This document shows positions 34,044 through 46,439 of a stretch of DNA of 64,000 bases, one piece after another. The DNA comes from Brassica napus (taxonomy: Eukaryota; Streptophyta; Magnoliopsida; Brassicales; Brassicaceae). Position 1 is the first letter of the stretch, and each line of letters starts with the position of its first letter. The DNA lies in NCBI RefSeq assembly GCF_020379485.1, contig NW_026014653.1:310001-374000 (forward strand). Direction: 5' to 3'. The translations under genes and the position numbers were made by a program. The notes under the pieces were generated by a model, which was not told where the DNA came from, ran no database searches, and was given only the letters and a program-made list of their open reading frames with translations.

Positions 34044-34767
34044 GTTTCCGGCCGGCGGAGTTGGTTTCCATAGCCACCGTCGGTCCGGTTTCTTTGTTTT
34101 TTCTTTGTGTTTTGATATCTCTTGGGTAGGAAAAGGATTCCGGAGGTGGAGGCTTTCTATGCTCTGTGCTGCCGGCTTATGATTCCGGGAGGCGATGGCT
34201 TATTCAGCTTCGCTATCGCCGGCTTTGATCTTGGGGTTTTTTGGTTCCTTGTCAATCTATGAATCTGTGTCTCAATCGTTACTCGGCCTCTCGATCTGAA
34301 ATTGTGCTGCATGATGGTATGTCAGCGATGGAGGATTGATTGTAGGCGTTTTAATCTATGGCGATTTCGTAGATCGGGTGGTGTTTTTCCGGTGGCTCTG
34401 GATGAGGTCTTGGGATAGTCTCGATGACACTCTCCATTGGAAAGAGTCAAGGCGGAAAGTTGGGTGAGGTGGCCTCAGACTCCGGTTTGTTCCGGCGAAA
34501 CTGCTGTTTGTTTCGTCTTTTCCGGCGATGTCTAGGCGTTTGGGTCGCGTTGCAGTGATCAGGTGACACGTAGGCGTCCATTCACTATTGTGGGAAGCGT
34601 GGAGAAAGGTGAAGTGGTCGGTTTAGTTGCGATCGGTGGAGCGGTCGGTTTTCGTGGGTTGGATCTAAAACCCACTTTCTTTGTTTTGGCCTTTTGTGTT
34701 TGAGCCTTTTTGGCTTATGTATGTGAAGTTTACTGGGTTTAGTCCATTAATAAAATCTAATAGATGG
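34044..34767 (+). mobile_element. Retroposon copy B (LINE-like, 5' truncated)
   Basis: Homologous to copy A in the opposite orientation: gagttggtttccatagccac, cgtcggtccggtttctttg, ggtggaggctttctatg, then ggcttatg and ttaataaaatctaatagatgg at the 3' end, followed by A-rich and (TA)n sequence. It lacks the leader of copy A, as expected of a 5'-truncated retroposon. No open reading frame of note; the target duplication was not resolved. Confidence 0.6.
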
Positions 34768-35055
34768 AAAAAAATATATATATATATATATAATTGTTGA
34801 TGTGAAAAATTGTTTGCTTGCTTCGCATAAGAATCAATATTTTATGTTAACCAGGTTTAAGCTGCTGGCTAATAACTAAAACATGGATACATATTGAGTA
34901 GCCCAAATTATAATTTGTCCCATTTACAGGATAGCTTATCATATGATGAATTTTTTTGTGTGTTATATTTGACATTATCACAATCAATATGCCCATAATT
35001 TTTTTGTCTTAATTTTCACATGATAATTATCTCAAAGTTTGAGGTGGTTACAATC

Positions 35056-35092
<37 letters not shown>

Positions 35093-37267
35093 CATATATA
35101 TCATATAAACTAGTGAATTTGCATCATATACACAAACTTAAACGACTATTTAGCTATATATATCTAAAGTGTAATTGTTAACATTTACGTATTAATTTTG
35201 GACTCTTCTACTCCTATTCCTAGTTAGCTAATTAAATCATCTAAGACAACGCTCCAGAATCAGCAACAAAAGGATTGAGAGGTAATTTCGTCTTACTCTT
35301 TTACACTGTGCGGCCCAAACTTATCTCATCGTAGATACTTTGCTAATTTTATCTTTTTTTGGGTTTCAATCCAATTTACTCTATAAAATATGTTAAAGTA
35401 AACTGGTAGAGAGGGATCTTAAGTCATCCAACCAATTAATTACTGACTATTTTTTTCTACAATCCATAACCATATTTTCTTATAAAATTTATAAAGTAAA
35501 AATAATTCCAGAATTATTTTATGTTTAAATTTCGGCCATAAGAATGTTTGATGCTCCCATAGTGATCACTAAACCTTAAATTGAAGAAGCAGAGGAGTTA
35601 AAACAAATGTGGATATTTAACTATGAAGTAATACATATAAATAGTATTAAAACACTTACAGTAACGATTTAATTAGATGTATCAACCTCTTTCTAATGAT
35701 AGCTAGGTACAATGATGATTGCAAAGCCATTCAAATCTTTAGATCCAAGAGAAAAGCAATAACTTCAGCTAAAGCGTTTTACCAAAAAAAAAAAACTTCA
35801 GCTAAAGCGTGAGAAATGACGACAATATTCAGATGTATCTATTTCAAATTACTGAATTATGAACGATTTTTGACGATTGAATAGTAAAGGAGCAAAGACA
35901 TGGAGATTATAAACATGTAAGTTAATTCTATCGCTCTTTCTTTACTGCAACTCCTTTGGTTAAGTACTGTACGAACCCTCTCAAAGTCGTACCATTTTCA
36001 TTTTGGCCACTATTTATGTACGTGCCATTAAAGCATGATTATTGCGGGAGATTAGTGGGTTTCTTAACAAATTTTATAGTCTGAGCTCCACAAAAACTTC
36101 TAAAATCGGTTTCAGAAATCGTGAAATAAGGATAGACCAAAGTTTTTTGCACTGTTTGCGGGTTCCACTGACACGTGGCGATCCACGATGCGTTTTTTAA
36201 TTTTTTAATTTTTTTAATCGGACAAAAAAAAATTGACCCTGAGAAACCGTGCATTACGGTTATAACGATAATCATGTTCTTAATTCCTATCCATATTTAT
36301 ATAATACAGAAAATATTACTATAATAGAAGGAGAAACTTTGAAATAAATTATTGGAGTAACGTTTCTTGGACGCAATCATCGTAATTCGTGAATTTACAG
36401 ATCGTATTCATCGTTCTTTTTTGGTTACTATAGTATATATATTTTCTCTTCTGTCAACAATTTGGTTTATATAATGTATATACTTAAATATATAATTTAA
36501 AACCCATTTGAGTGGGTTTTTTTCGTTGTCTATACATGCAGTGCACATGATATGAATCATATGATCCGAATTTGAAATATTTATTACACGACAACTATAA
36601 TGACTAATTAACTGAAAATGTCGTTGATGCATTCGAATTCAGACACTTTCTTTTTTGATGATATATTTTATTTTCGATAGCGAAGTATGATTCTTCTTGT
36701 TTTATATGGTTCGTGGGGTTGGAAATATAAAAGATACCGCCAACTTGCAATAGTATATATATAGACAACTTTTATAATTTTTCAATTTGTGTCGCATTCT
36801 GCAAATCTATCAAAATGAAATTAGATAACTCAAACTCATGTAATTGACTTTGATTGTTTTTTTTGTCAACCATTTACTTTGATAATATTCCTTTCTTTCT
36901 ATTCATTTGCGTGGGGATATTTTCCTATAAACTGATTACAAAAAAAATATATATATTTCAATCTTGCTTACAAAAATAAGATAATTTATTTGACTAAATG
37001 AAAATTTTCCTATAAACTGATTACAAGAAAAAAATATTCAAATCTTACTTACAGAAAAATATTCCAATCTTACTTACAAAAATAAAATAATTATTTGGCA
37101 ACTTTTTGTAAATAAAATATAGTTAACAAAAGAATCTAACATACAAAAATAAAATAATTGTTTGGCTAAACGAAAATTATATTTTTCGATCTTAATCCTT
37201 AACTAAAAGTTATAAGAAAAAAAAACAAAATATGAATTTAATTGCACAAAAAAAGAAGAAAAAATGG
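34768..37267. other. Intergenic region including the second copy of the segmental duplication
   Basis: No gene. A (TA)n microsatellite is at 35060-35088. 35960-36420 resembles 24890-25565 and 36517-36760 resembles 33125-33420, so this is the copy without the Harbinger insertion. Near 36920-37150, an AT-rich unit (cctataaactgattacaa, attccaatcttacttacaaaaataa) is repeated two to three times. Confidence 0.5.
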
Positions 37268-38323
37268 TCAAGCAGACATGTTAACATGTACACTAGCGTT
37301 CATGACCGAATCACAAACCGGACAAGTTTGTAACAAAGCCGAACCACAAACGGTACACAAACACAAATGACGACAAGGTAACACCAACACACTCGCTTCT
37401 CTCTCACCACACCGCTTGCAACCACCACCAACCGCAGTAATAGCTCCACCACCTTCGACGCAACTTCCGCTGCTCGACTCCGCATCGTCTTCTGCAACGG
37501 TTGGTGCGATTGGTAACGTTTGGATTTGAGCCAGAACTTGGTCTAGGTTTGTTCGAAGGTTGTTAGCGTGTGCTTCGTTGGTTTGAGCCATCTCACGCCA
37601 TATTTGGTTTTCAACGTAAAGACTCTTGACTCGCTCTTGTAATATCCAATTAAGATTTCTCATACGTACGATCTCGTCGTCTTTCTCTTTTAACTTCTTG
37701 GCTATCGCGTTTTGAACCGCAGACGCTAACATCCGCGTTTGCGTTCGCTGACGAGCTTCAACCTCTATTCTAAGCTTCTCCGTTTGTTGAGCTACGAACT
37801 GATCAATCTCCGACTGTTGTTGGTTTTGGATCTGAGACACGAGTTCAGCGTTTATCAACGATGAGGTTAAGCCAAAGGCACCGGACCTCCGTTTAACCGG
37901 AGACGCGAAATGAGCGTCTGAGTCAAGGTGACATCCTCTCGGACGTTTTGCGGACGGAGGAAGAACAGAGGATGAGTTGAAGTTGTAAGTGGGACCATTT
38001 TCTGATTTGTTGAAGCAAGCTTTAGCTAAAGGATCTACGGCGAGAGATTCACCGGTTACAAACGGAACTTCGCCGGCGGGGAGATGAAACTCGCCGTGGT
38101 TCATGTCTTGTTTGAGTTTAACACAATCTCTGCAAATAACACACAAAAATGATTATGGGAAACCCATTTGAAAAGGACCGAGAGAGCTTTAAAAAGAAGG
38201 ACATCAAGAAGAGACCATTTCTTGTCAAGAAAACAAAATAAAAACCAGTTTGTTAGAGTTTTGTTACCTGTCTGATAACAACTGAGGAGAGAAAATGTTC
38301 ATGTGATGAGCTTCAACAGCCAT
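37268..38323 (-). CDS. BOI: BOI-like RING E3 ubiquitin ligase
   Basis: Two exons on the minus strand: 38323-38268 and 38129-37268, joined within codon 19 (AG|A), 305 residues. The start is MAVEAHHMNIFSPQLL; the upstream open reading lacks a better ATG. The middle holds a basic patch (KRPRG, PVKRR) and a coiled coil of about residues 95-215 (LINAELVSQIQNQQQSEID, LKEKDDEIVRMRNLNWIL), the WRD-like region of this family (ENQIWREMA). The C-terminal RING is C3HC4: Cys256, Cys259, Cys271, His273, Cys277, Cys280, Cys288 and Cys291. BOI and its relatives (BRGs) restrain cell death and defence and bind DELLA proteins. In Arabidopsis BOI lies next to IRT1, as here, which supports orthology. Intact. Confidence 0.93.
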
Positions 38324-41300
38324 TGATACTTCGTATAAAAAGCTCCGAGAGACTATATATATATATATGATTAAAGAGAGAGGGAGGAGAGTTGTGGCGA
38401 CTGGTGAAGAAATCCATGGGGGTTGGCTTTTATTTAAGGTGAGAGAAAAAGTCAAATTATTTAATTTTCTATAAATAATTGTTTTCTATTTTTTTCTAGT
38501 ATGACTAGTTATTTAGACATATATATTTAGTTTCTTTAGAAAGAATTGTCAATTCTGTGAAAGAAAACAATTTTATGGTTATAATTACCATATTTGCTTC
38601 GTCGTCCTTATATGAATTACCATATTTGTTTGGTATGTTTTGGGTATTATTAGATTTAGTTTTAATAAAATAGAAATTCTGGAAACAAAAGATTATGAGC
38701 TTAATCCGAATATTTACTTGCATATCTATTTATATATAGAGACAAAATATATGTGTATATGTGTTTCTGGAAATTCGCAATATTGGGTTGTAAAAAGAAA
38801 CAAATCTGTAATATTTTATAGTATTTCTTTTTGTTCTTGATGCACTCATGCATGTTTCCTTGGCACACAAACGTATGGAACAGTATACCTTGACTAGTCA
38901 AAGCATCTTTATAATATCAGTATCTTATTCTGTGTTACTTCTAAACTTAAAATTAGATATATAAGAATGTAATACTATATAAAACTGTTTTCCAATCAAA
39001 CATGTTAGTTCATTGTACTCTGTCTACATTAATTATAATTTAATCTCCTTTTAGTCAACTAATATATATCTTATAGATTCTTTTCCTTTTTTGGTGATAA
39101 ATAAAATTAACATTCAATGATATTTAATACTAGAAAGTGTACGGAAAATGATAATAAATATTCACATTCTCGATTTTCAGTTTTACTGATTTAAAATTTT
39201 AAACCATCTCAAAAGCTCTCGTCATGCAGTTGTAGTTACGAAACTCCATGGCATATCTGAGACCCGTGAACCTATACGTTTTTTATATTCTGAATTTCTG
39301 ATAGCTGTTACTTTTTTTCTTTTGCGGTGGTTTATATTTTATTTTAATAGTTGGCTATTTAAAATCCTAAACGAAAAAGCATTTCAAAATATTTTTGTCT
39401 TTTTAAATAAAAAAAATGTTTTTGTTAGATATAACGATTTGTAATACTACATGTTGGGCATCATATGTATTCTTATAGAAATAATGATTAAATGCAACTA
39501 TAAAAAACTAAAAAGAGAAGATCGAATGCAACTGAATCTTATTCAGCATAACACAATTATTTTTGTCATGTCAGATACTCATTTTCTGAACAGATACCTA
39601 TATGTCAAATCAATTGTCAAAGAAAAATATGAAGTTTTAAGATTATGCACACTTATTAAAAAATTTGTTTTTTATTTTAAAAATATCATTAAAATATAAA
39701 TTAAAAATTATTCAACCAATCATATATTACAAAATATCATTAGTTACATAGTTTTTGATAAAATTAAAAAGTATATTGGTATATAAAAATATCATCTATT
39801 TTTAAAACATCAAAAAAATTTAAAATATTATTTATTTAGAAACAAAGAGAAAGAGAGTATATGACAGTAAAAAAACAGTCATGTTTTTCATTTACTAAAA
39901 TTATTTACGACGAGCTCTCCATAGTGAAGATGCACGTGCAAAAAGTGTGGGTCCATAATGTGAAAATTGAAGCCACGTCTAAGTGGGGACCAAGCGAACC
40001 TTTCTGTTTCATTTCTTCGTGAAACTACACTGAAAAGTACTATATTTTATTAGTATTAAATAAAATTATTGTTTCGGTACCACCATTTTGTTTGTTTCTT
40101 CATTTGTAGTTTCACATCGCTTTCTAATCTATTAATCAATCCGTTCATAAAAGTAAGATGTTTTAGATTTTTTACTTGTCCACAAATATAAATTTTCTAT
40201 ATGTTTAAGATATTTTTTTATATTTTTAAGAAACATTAAATAAAAATATTTAAATTAATTAAATTTATTGGTAAAAAATTATTGGAAAATATATAATAAA
40301 GTAAAAAAAATAAATTATAAAAATTTATTGAATTTTTAATAAGCGTGAACATTTCTTTCTGGGAACAGAGGAAGTATTTTTTTAATTAATAATGTATTAA
40401 TAAATATAATTTAATAAAAAGGATTGAAAGAGAAAATCGGAATCATTCGATAATGTGTTTGTAGTACGGACAAGTAGGTGTTGTCATAACTCTGGTGATT
40501 TTCGCTGTGGGACAGGTCGACCACAAAGAAAATAAAAATCTTTATTCTTCTTACATGCGGTGTCTTATATCTCTTTTTAATTATTAATATTTTTAAGTCG
40601 CTTGCGGATCTAGTGTATAAAACTTTTTTATATCAAGAAAGTATTATGAATATTTTCTAAAAAGTTAATATGAATAATGTTTAGAAAGCATAGGTTTCCG
40701 GAGTAAACCAAACTAGTAGACAAAGACATCTTCGGTTGTCTAATTTTATTTATTTATCGTCTTGGTTTGTATTTTATTTCTTATCAACCAATTCGTTTGT
40801 CTAATTTTCCATATTGCTTCAGTGTCAGACACTACGCCCAACATCACCCCTATCTTAAGACTTGCTCACAGCTTTTTATCATTTTAGAATAGACTTATTT
40901 CGTCCCATTATACGTTTTCATATTCCATTTTAATTTATCTTGAATATAGTAGGTTTATAATAAATATCGATTTCATAAGTTAGACAAACGAACAAGATAG
41001 ATGGAACATGCGTGGCTGAGTTCATGCTTTGAAGAAAACGTGACAGGATGATCAATAGACAATAATATAACTTAAATTGATTTTACCAAAAAAATAAAAT
41101 ATAACTTACATTTATTCAGAATAAAGTTATGCAACTAGTGTGAAATGGATTTTCATTCCTAGAAATAGATTATTGTTGTCAACTGCATTTGATTTTATAA
41201 ACATATTATTAATATAATCCCTTCACGTCACGGATAGGTTTTTAAACTAATTAATTTTATTTTTCATTGTTTATATTGTCATATTACAGTTGAGCTTTTC

Positions 41301-43215
41301 ATAGTTGCCAAAACAGTTGAGCTTTTCATATTTGTTTTGTTTTGTTTTGTTTTATATGCTATGTGTTACGTATATTAGATAAAGACATTTATGTTTACAT
41401 TCATATTATACATGTATTTCGCAACATTACATTTATATATTATATAAAAGAGGGAAATTACGAGAAAGTGGAAGAAAGATCAAAGATGTATAGTGTTGGA
41501 AAATCAAATTGGTCCATCCTTATCCACACCAACTACTGGTAGGTGGCAATCAGATTAATCCACAGCGGCTCGGTTGGATCACGGGTTTAACATTAATTTC
41601 GTTAGCTTGTATGAGTACGATATAACCCAACAAACTGTAAGAGTATAAAGTTAAATGAATTTGGCATAGAAAATAAAATGAATTTGGGTTTTCTGAAGAA
41701 GCGTTACATTGACGTAAAGACTGGACTAAAGCAACGTATGACTAAGGAAAACAGGAACATAGATAATGGTGTGACGACTCCTTAATAAAATGAATGAATG
41801 CAGGAAGACCTTAGCTATATTATAAGTTTATTATACCTTGTTGATATACTTCAAAATCTAATCGCAAAGTAAAAGGTTGATCGCTCTTGCTAAAAAAGAA
41901 AAAAGAAGAAGGGAGGGCATATATTATGTGAAGATTTTTATTGCACTCTTAGATACACTTGCAAATCGTAAAACTAATTAATGGGAACCGATCAGAACCT
42001 ATGGCTAATTTGTCTGTATTATGATCATGACAGCATACACTTTACATAAAAACTTAATTAAAGTCCTATAAATGCTTAATCATGTGACATATTTATATAT
42101 CACCTTTTTTCCTGATATTACTCTTTGAGATCAGATAAACAAGCTTTGTTACAAAATAATTTTCAACTTCATTCCATTTAACAGCAAAATGAAATTTGGA
42201 ATAAAACAATGCTATATTTTATTTCCTACTCCACTATGCAGTAGAAAAATCGATTACTCCATCAATGAACAATAGTTTTATTTTTGTCATTATTTCATTA
42301 TTTATTTTAAAATGGAATAGGATTAAAGTAAAACTCAATTCTATTATCGAATTACTTTATTTTGAAGTAAAAATAAAGTAATACATTGAAGTTGTTTAAG
42401 CTACGATAACTCGGTTACACATGGTGAAACCAATTCAAATTTGATACATGTTTATTTGTGTATATGTATGTTCATTTGGGTTTTGAATTCAGATTTAGAA
42501 GAAAAACATGGTATTGTATTAATTATTTTTTTGTTAAAGGTATTGTATTGCATTAATTATTAAGTCTAGTGAGACCTAAGTAACGGAACTTAATGGTGCG
42601 AAGCATCACAAAAATATTACAGAAGGATTCAGAAGTGGTGGACTACACATGCAGAAAGCATAACAAAAAGAATAGAAAGTCACTTTGCCTTTTTAACCTG
42701 ATTTTCAAGTTATCTTTATTTTTTATTAATATGTTCTTTATAATATAAAATGTATAGATAACAGATCTATGTTTTTCTTTTTGAAAAAGGCCATTACCAT
42801 CCAAATTTTTGATTCATTAAGATAGATCTATGTTTCATATCTCAGCATTTGTTCGAAATTTTCTTTCGTGTTTTTTTTTTTGTTGAAATGTTACTTTATT
42901 TATCAAAAAAATATCAAAAATTACTTTATAGACTTAGTCAATGGAAAAAGTGACATAAAATGTAAACCAATTTATAACGAGAAAGTGCATAAACGTAGTA
43001 GATTAGTGGGAATATCTAATCTTGTTTTCCTACACTAATATTAAGATATTTATTTTTCCGACTATATAATAGTAGGAGTCGACTAAAATCTAAATTTAGC
43101 TCGGGTGTTGATTCACCATTGAGTTCATATATTTGCCTATCAATATATACGATTAATTTAATATTTTGTAAGATTTGTTTTTCGATTTTTTTTTCTCAAG
43201 CTGGTTTAGCTTTAG
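38324..43215. other. Long gene-poor intergenic region
   Basis: No gene supported. It contains a MITE-like inverted repeat at about 40139-40374 (ccgttcataaaagtaagatg at the left, inverted ggaacagaggaagta at the right) and a member of the MITE family shared with 11880 at 42165-42400. A GC-richer patch at 39905-40010 (cgacgagctctccatag, ccacgtctaagtggggacc) is unexplained. The first 150 bases before the BOI start have a (TA)n TATA-like run at 38356-38370. Confidence 0.5.
42165..42400. mobile_element. MITE, family 1 copy
   Basis: Related over its length to 11880-12075: attactccatcaatgaa, ttatttttgtcattattt, atggaataggattaaagtaaa, tattttgaagtaaa. AT-rich, non-coding. Confidence 0.5.
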
Positions 43216-43785
43216 TAGGCCTGGGATTTTTATCCATAACCGAATACCCGAACCGGAACCGACCCGAAATGGACCGGTTCGGTTCGGTTTCGGTTCTAGG
43301 CAATTTATCCGATGGATATTAGTGTTAATTATCCATGGGTATCGGTTCGGTTCCGGTTTTTACCCGAAACCGAACGGGTACCCGTTTAACCCGAATTCTA
43401 TGCTTAAAAAACATAGATTTGTATCTTTCGAGGGTTGAACCCGGGTTGGATAGGCAAAGCAACAACTGCAATACCACTAGACTAGTTCAACTTCGTTGTA
43501 TTTAATACATATTACTAATATATATACGATTTCTATTAAATTTTTTTAAAAAAATAAAATAAATAAATAAAAAACTGGTATATAATTATTTTATTTTGTA
43601 AATATTTATATAATTCACATAAGAAACGGGTACCCGGAACCGACCCGAAACCGGTAGTACCCGATCCGAAACCCGAACCGAAATTTACTAAGTACCCATT
43701 GGGTATAGAATTCATTTATCCGAAAAACCCGGACCCGATCAGATCTTATCCGAACCCGAACCGAATATCCGAAGTCCCAGCCCTA
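43216..43785. mobile_element. Non-autonomous hAT-like element, 570 bp, with 8-bp target duplication
   Basis: Starts TAGGCCTGGGATT and ends AGTCCCAGCCCTA, an 11-13-bp inverted repeat. The exact 8-bp direct repeat AGCTTTAG flanks it (43208-43215 and 43786-43793). The arms consist of ccgaacccg/cgggttcgg repeats that can fold back. It encodes nothing; open frames over 43119-43438 are shadows of the repeats. The TAGGN start and 8-bp duplication point to hAT mobilisation; the full hAT at 54867 also starts TAGGG. Confidence 0.8.
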
Positions 43786-44342
43786 AGCTTTAGCTATGTT
43801 TTCCTATAAATATAAAATCAGATCAATAGTTCAAAACAGTGTCCACCACACCACAACCTTTCAAAAAAAAAATAATCTTGTTCTCTTTACTTTTGTAAAG
43901 TAGTTTACTTGCATATATGTACAATCAATATGTCTAAATGGATCACGGATACTTATACGTCTTTTTTTTTTTGATAAGGCTTATACGTCTTTCTTCCGAT
44001 TATCTGTTTTCATACAATACCAACTTTTCTTACTATATATTGTTATTCCTCCAAAGAATACTTGCTAACAGAGTTTTATGCTATCAGATACTGATTTCAT
44101 TTTTGAAACGAATTTTAAAAATCATGTTGAACGAATGGTTTGCATACATAAATTGATAAATATTATTACCAAATCTTGTTTTGTTTTCTAAAAATTAACT
44201 TAAATAATTTCGTCAGTTACGTTGATTTCTCAATTAAAAATCTGCAACCATTGGATGCTGATAAAGCCCATTATACTATTTCTGCGTTGAACTTGCAGTT
44301 TGATGCTTGTGGTGACTCCTATTTGCTATTTGATGTATAGTA
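43786..44342. other. Spacer between hAT-like element and Helitron
   Basis: AT-rich, no gene seen. A small direct repeat, ttatacgtcttt, lies at 43951 and 43980. Confidence 0.5.
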
Positions 44343-46243
44343 TCCTACTATATAAAAGGGACTAAATCCCTCATTTCTAAGCCATGCCACATAGGTAAAA
44401 TATTATGAACCAATCAAGATGCCATGTCATCCGGATTGGGTTTGAGTTAAAAAAAAAGTTATTTTTAAAGTCCATTCGACCCATCTCGAAGCCCATTCCC
44501 AGCCACTCTCTCACAAGCATAATCCCGTGTTTTAAACATCCCGTGTTAAATTTTTTAAAACACTCAAATCTTAGAAATAGTTTAGAAAATATATTTATAT
44601 AAATTTTTTTTCTTGAATAATATTTAATTATAATTTTTTGTATTTTTTTAACTTTTATAATAAAAATATTGTTTTCAGATAGCAACAAAAAATATATAAA
44701 ATTGTCTTATTTTTTAAATTTTTCTATAATTTTATTATATTATTTTAGAATCAAATATTTAATATTAATATAACATATAAACTTCATATGATTAAAATAA
44801 AATTTATTTTTAATTATATATATAATTCATTAAGGGTATTGTTTTAATTAACACATTAACGAATCAGTTAGAAATTAATAATAAATCAATAACCTATCAA
44901 AAAGTCTAAAACCTAATAAAATATGACAAATAAGAAAAACTAACTAAATTTTAATATAAAATAGAAATTTAATATTACTAAAATAAAATTCATTTTTAAT
45001 ATATATAATATTAATTAAGGATATTTTTAAATTAATAAATTAGTGAGTTAGCTAAAAATAAATAATAAATCAATGATTTAGCTAAAACCTAAAAAAAACA
45101 TGACAAATAAGCAAATTTACTAAAATTATGGATAATATAAAATATGATTGATTCTTTAATACGAAATTAAAATAAAAGTTTTGTTAAATAAAACATAAGT
45201 TTGCCGTACCGGTGTTACAAAAAAAAACAATCATTAATAGTGTCATAGGAATTATGTCTTTCCCATTAGCGAATAAAATTGAAGCAGAGTGTTGGAGGAT
45301 AGCTCAACGTATAGACGAGTTTATGGAGATTGATATGGGAGTTGAGGTAACAGACACAACTGTTCCTCTGGAAAAAAACGCTCCTGCTAGACATCCTGGA
45401 TAAATGAAAGAGACATATCTGGACTTGGCTTTGTGTTAATGGATGGTGACTTTCTAATGATGTTTGGAGCAAAGGCAGATATACACGCACCAAATCACCA
45501 CTGCAGGCGGAAGCTGAAGGTTTGCTATGGGTAATGCAAGTGATACTGAAGTTTGGACACAGAGAGATGGTCTTTCAATCGACTGTGAACAACTGGTTAT
45601 ACTCATTCAAAAGGAGGAAAATTAACCTGCATTGGACTCGGAGCTCGACGAAATACAGGCTGTATCCAAAGAATTTTCTGAACTTTCTATTGCTTATATT
45701 CCTAGATCTTTAAAATTTCGTACGAATAGCCTAACAAAAGGTGTCCGATCACGCGCATCTCGATCAGCTTTTGTAAACCCTTTTGCACCAAGTTGGCTAG
45801 CCCCACAAGCTAGCATGAGGGTGCCAAAAAAGAGAATAAAGTTAAAAGTGAAACTAAATATCTCAATGAACAAATTTATCAGAAATCCACATTTATGTAG
45901 ATGTCTATATGGGACAAACAATTTTTTTAGCCAATTATAAAATATAGTCACGAAAATCAATCCTAAAATATATAATTTTAAAAAATCATTTAAACAAACA
46001 TCAAATTTTTTAATATTACACCAAATAAGAATATAAAGACCAACTATATTTTCTTCGTGTATAATGTGTTGTAGTAAGATTCAAAAAAATTAACTTACTT
46101 TACAGTAAGGAAAAATTAGATTTTTAATTCCAAATTTACAGTAAAAACATAACATTTTATAAAACTAAACAATTAACATAATAGTACAAAAATATGAAAA
46201 AAAATCAAAATACTATCCGCGCGTAGCGCGGACAAGGACCTAG
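44343..46243 (+). mobile_element. Helitron with captured RNase H gene fragment, 1.9 kb
   Basis: The 5' end TCCTACTATATAAAAGGG at 44343 is preceded by A. The 3' end is the stem ccgcgcgtagcgcgg (46216-46230), then acaagga and CTAG at 46240-46243, followed by T. All Helitron hallmarks are present and no Rep/helicase. The interior is AT-rich except 45212-45835, which is a foreign coding fragment. Confidence 0.85.
45212..45835 (+). pseudogene. RNase H-type (RVT_3) domain fragment inside a Helitron
   Basis: Pieces in shifting frames: IEAECWRIAQRIDEFMEIDM; then WINERDISGLGFVLMDG; then LQAEAEGLLWVMQ; then DCEQLVILIQKEEN; then LDSELDEIQAVSKEFSEL and IAYIPRSLKFRTNSLTKGVR. Order and content match plant 'RNase H type-1 domain' proteins related to non-LTR retrotransposons. 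Frame changes occur near 45480-45500 and 45580, and a stop lies near 45625, so it is non-functional. It lies wholly within the Helitron, which suggests capture. Confidence 0.7.
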
Positions 46244-46439
46244 TAACTATAAAATTAATAACGGAAGATCACAGCTAATTGTACAAGTATATGATAATCA
46301 ATGTCGAATGATGTCAAGAGAAAATATATCAAATATCTAATGTTTAAAGCTCTTAAGTTTTAACCGATTGGACAAGTCACATTTTAAAAGAAAATTTATC
46401 CTTTTACCTATAAAATCACACTATCTAAAGCAAGAAGAA

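Noticed and set aside
43433..43495. tRNA-like segment (gttgaacccgggttgg...ccactagactag)
   Set aside because: It has a B-box-like gttgaaccc and an arrangement seen in antisense tRNA fragments, but no full cloverleaf can be folded and it lies inside the foldback element.
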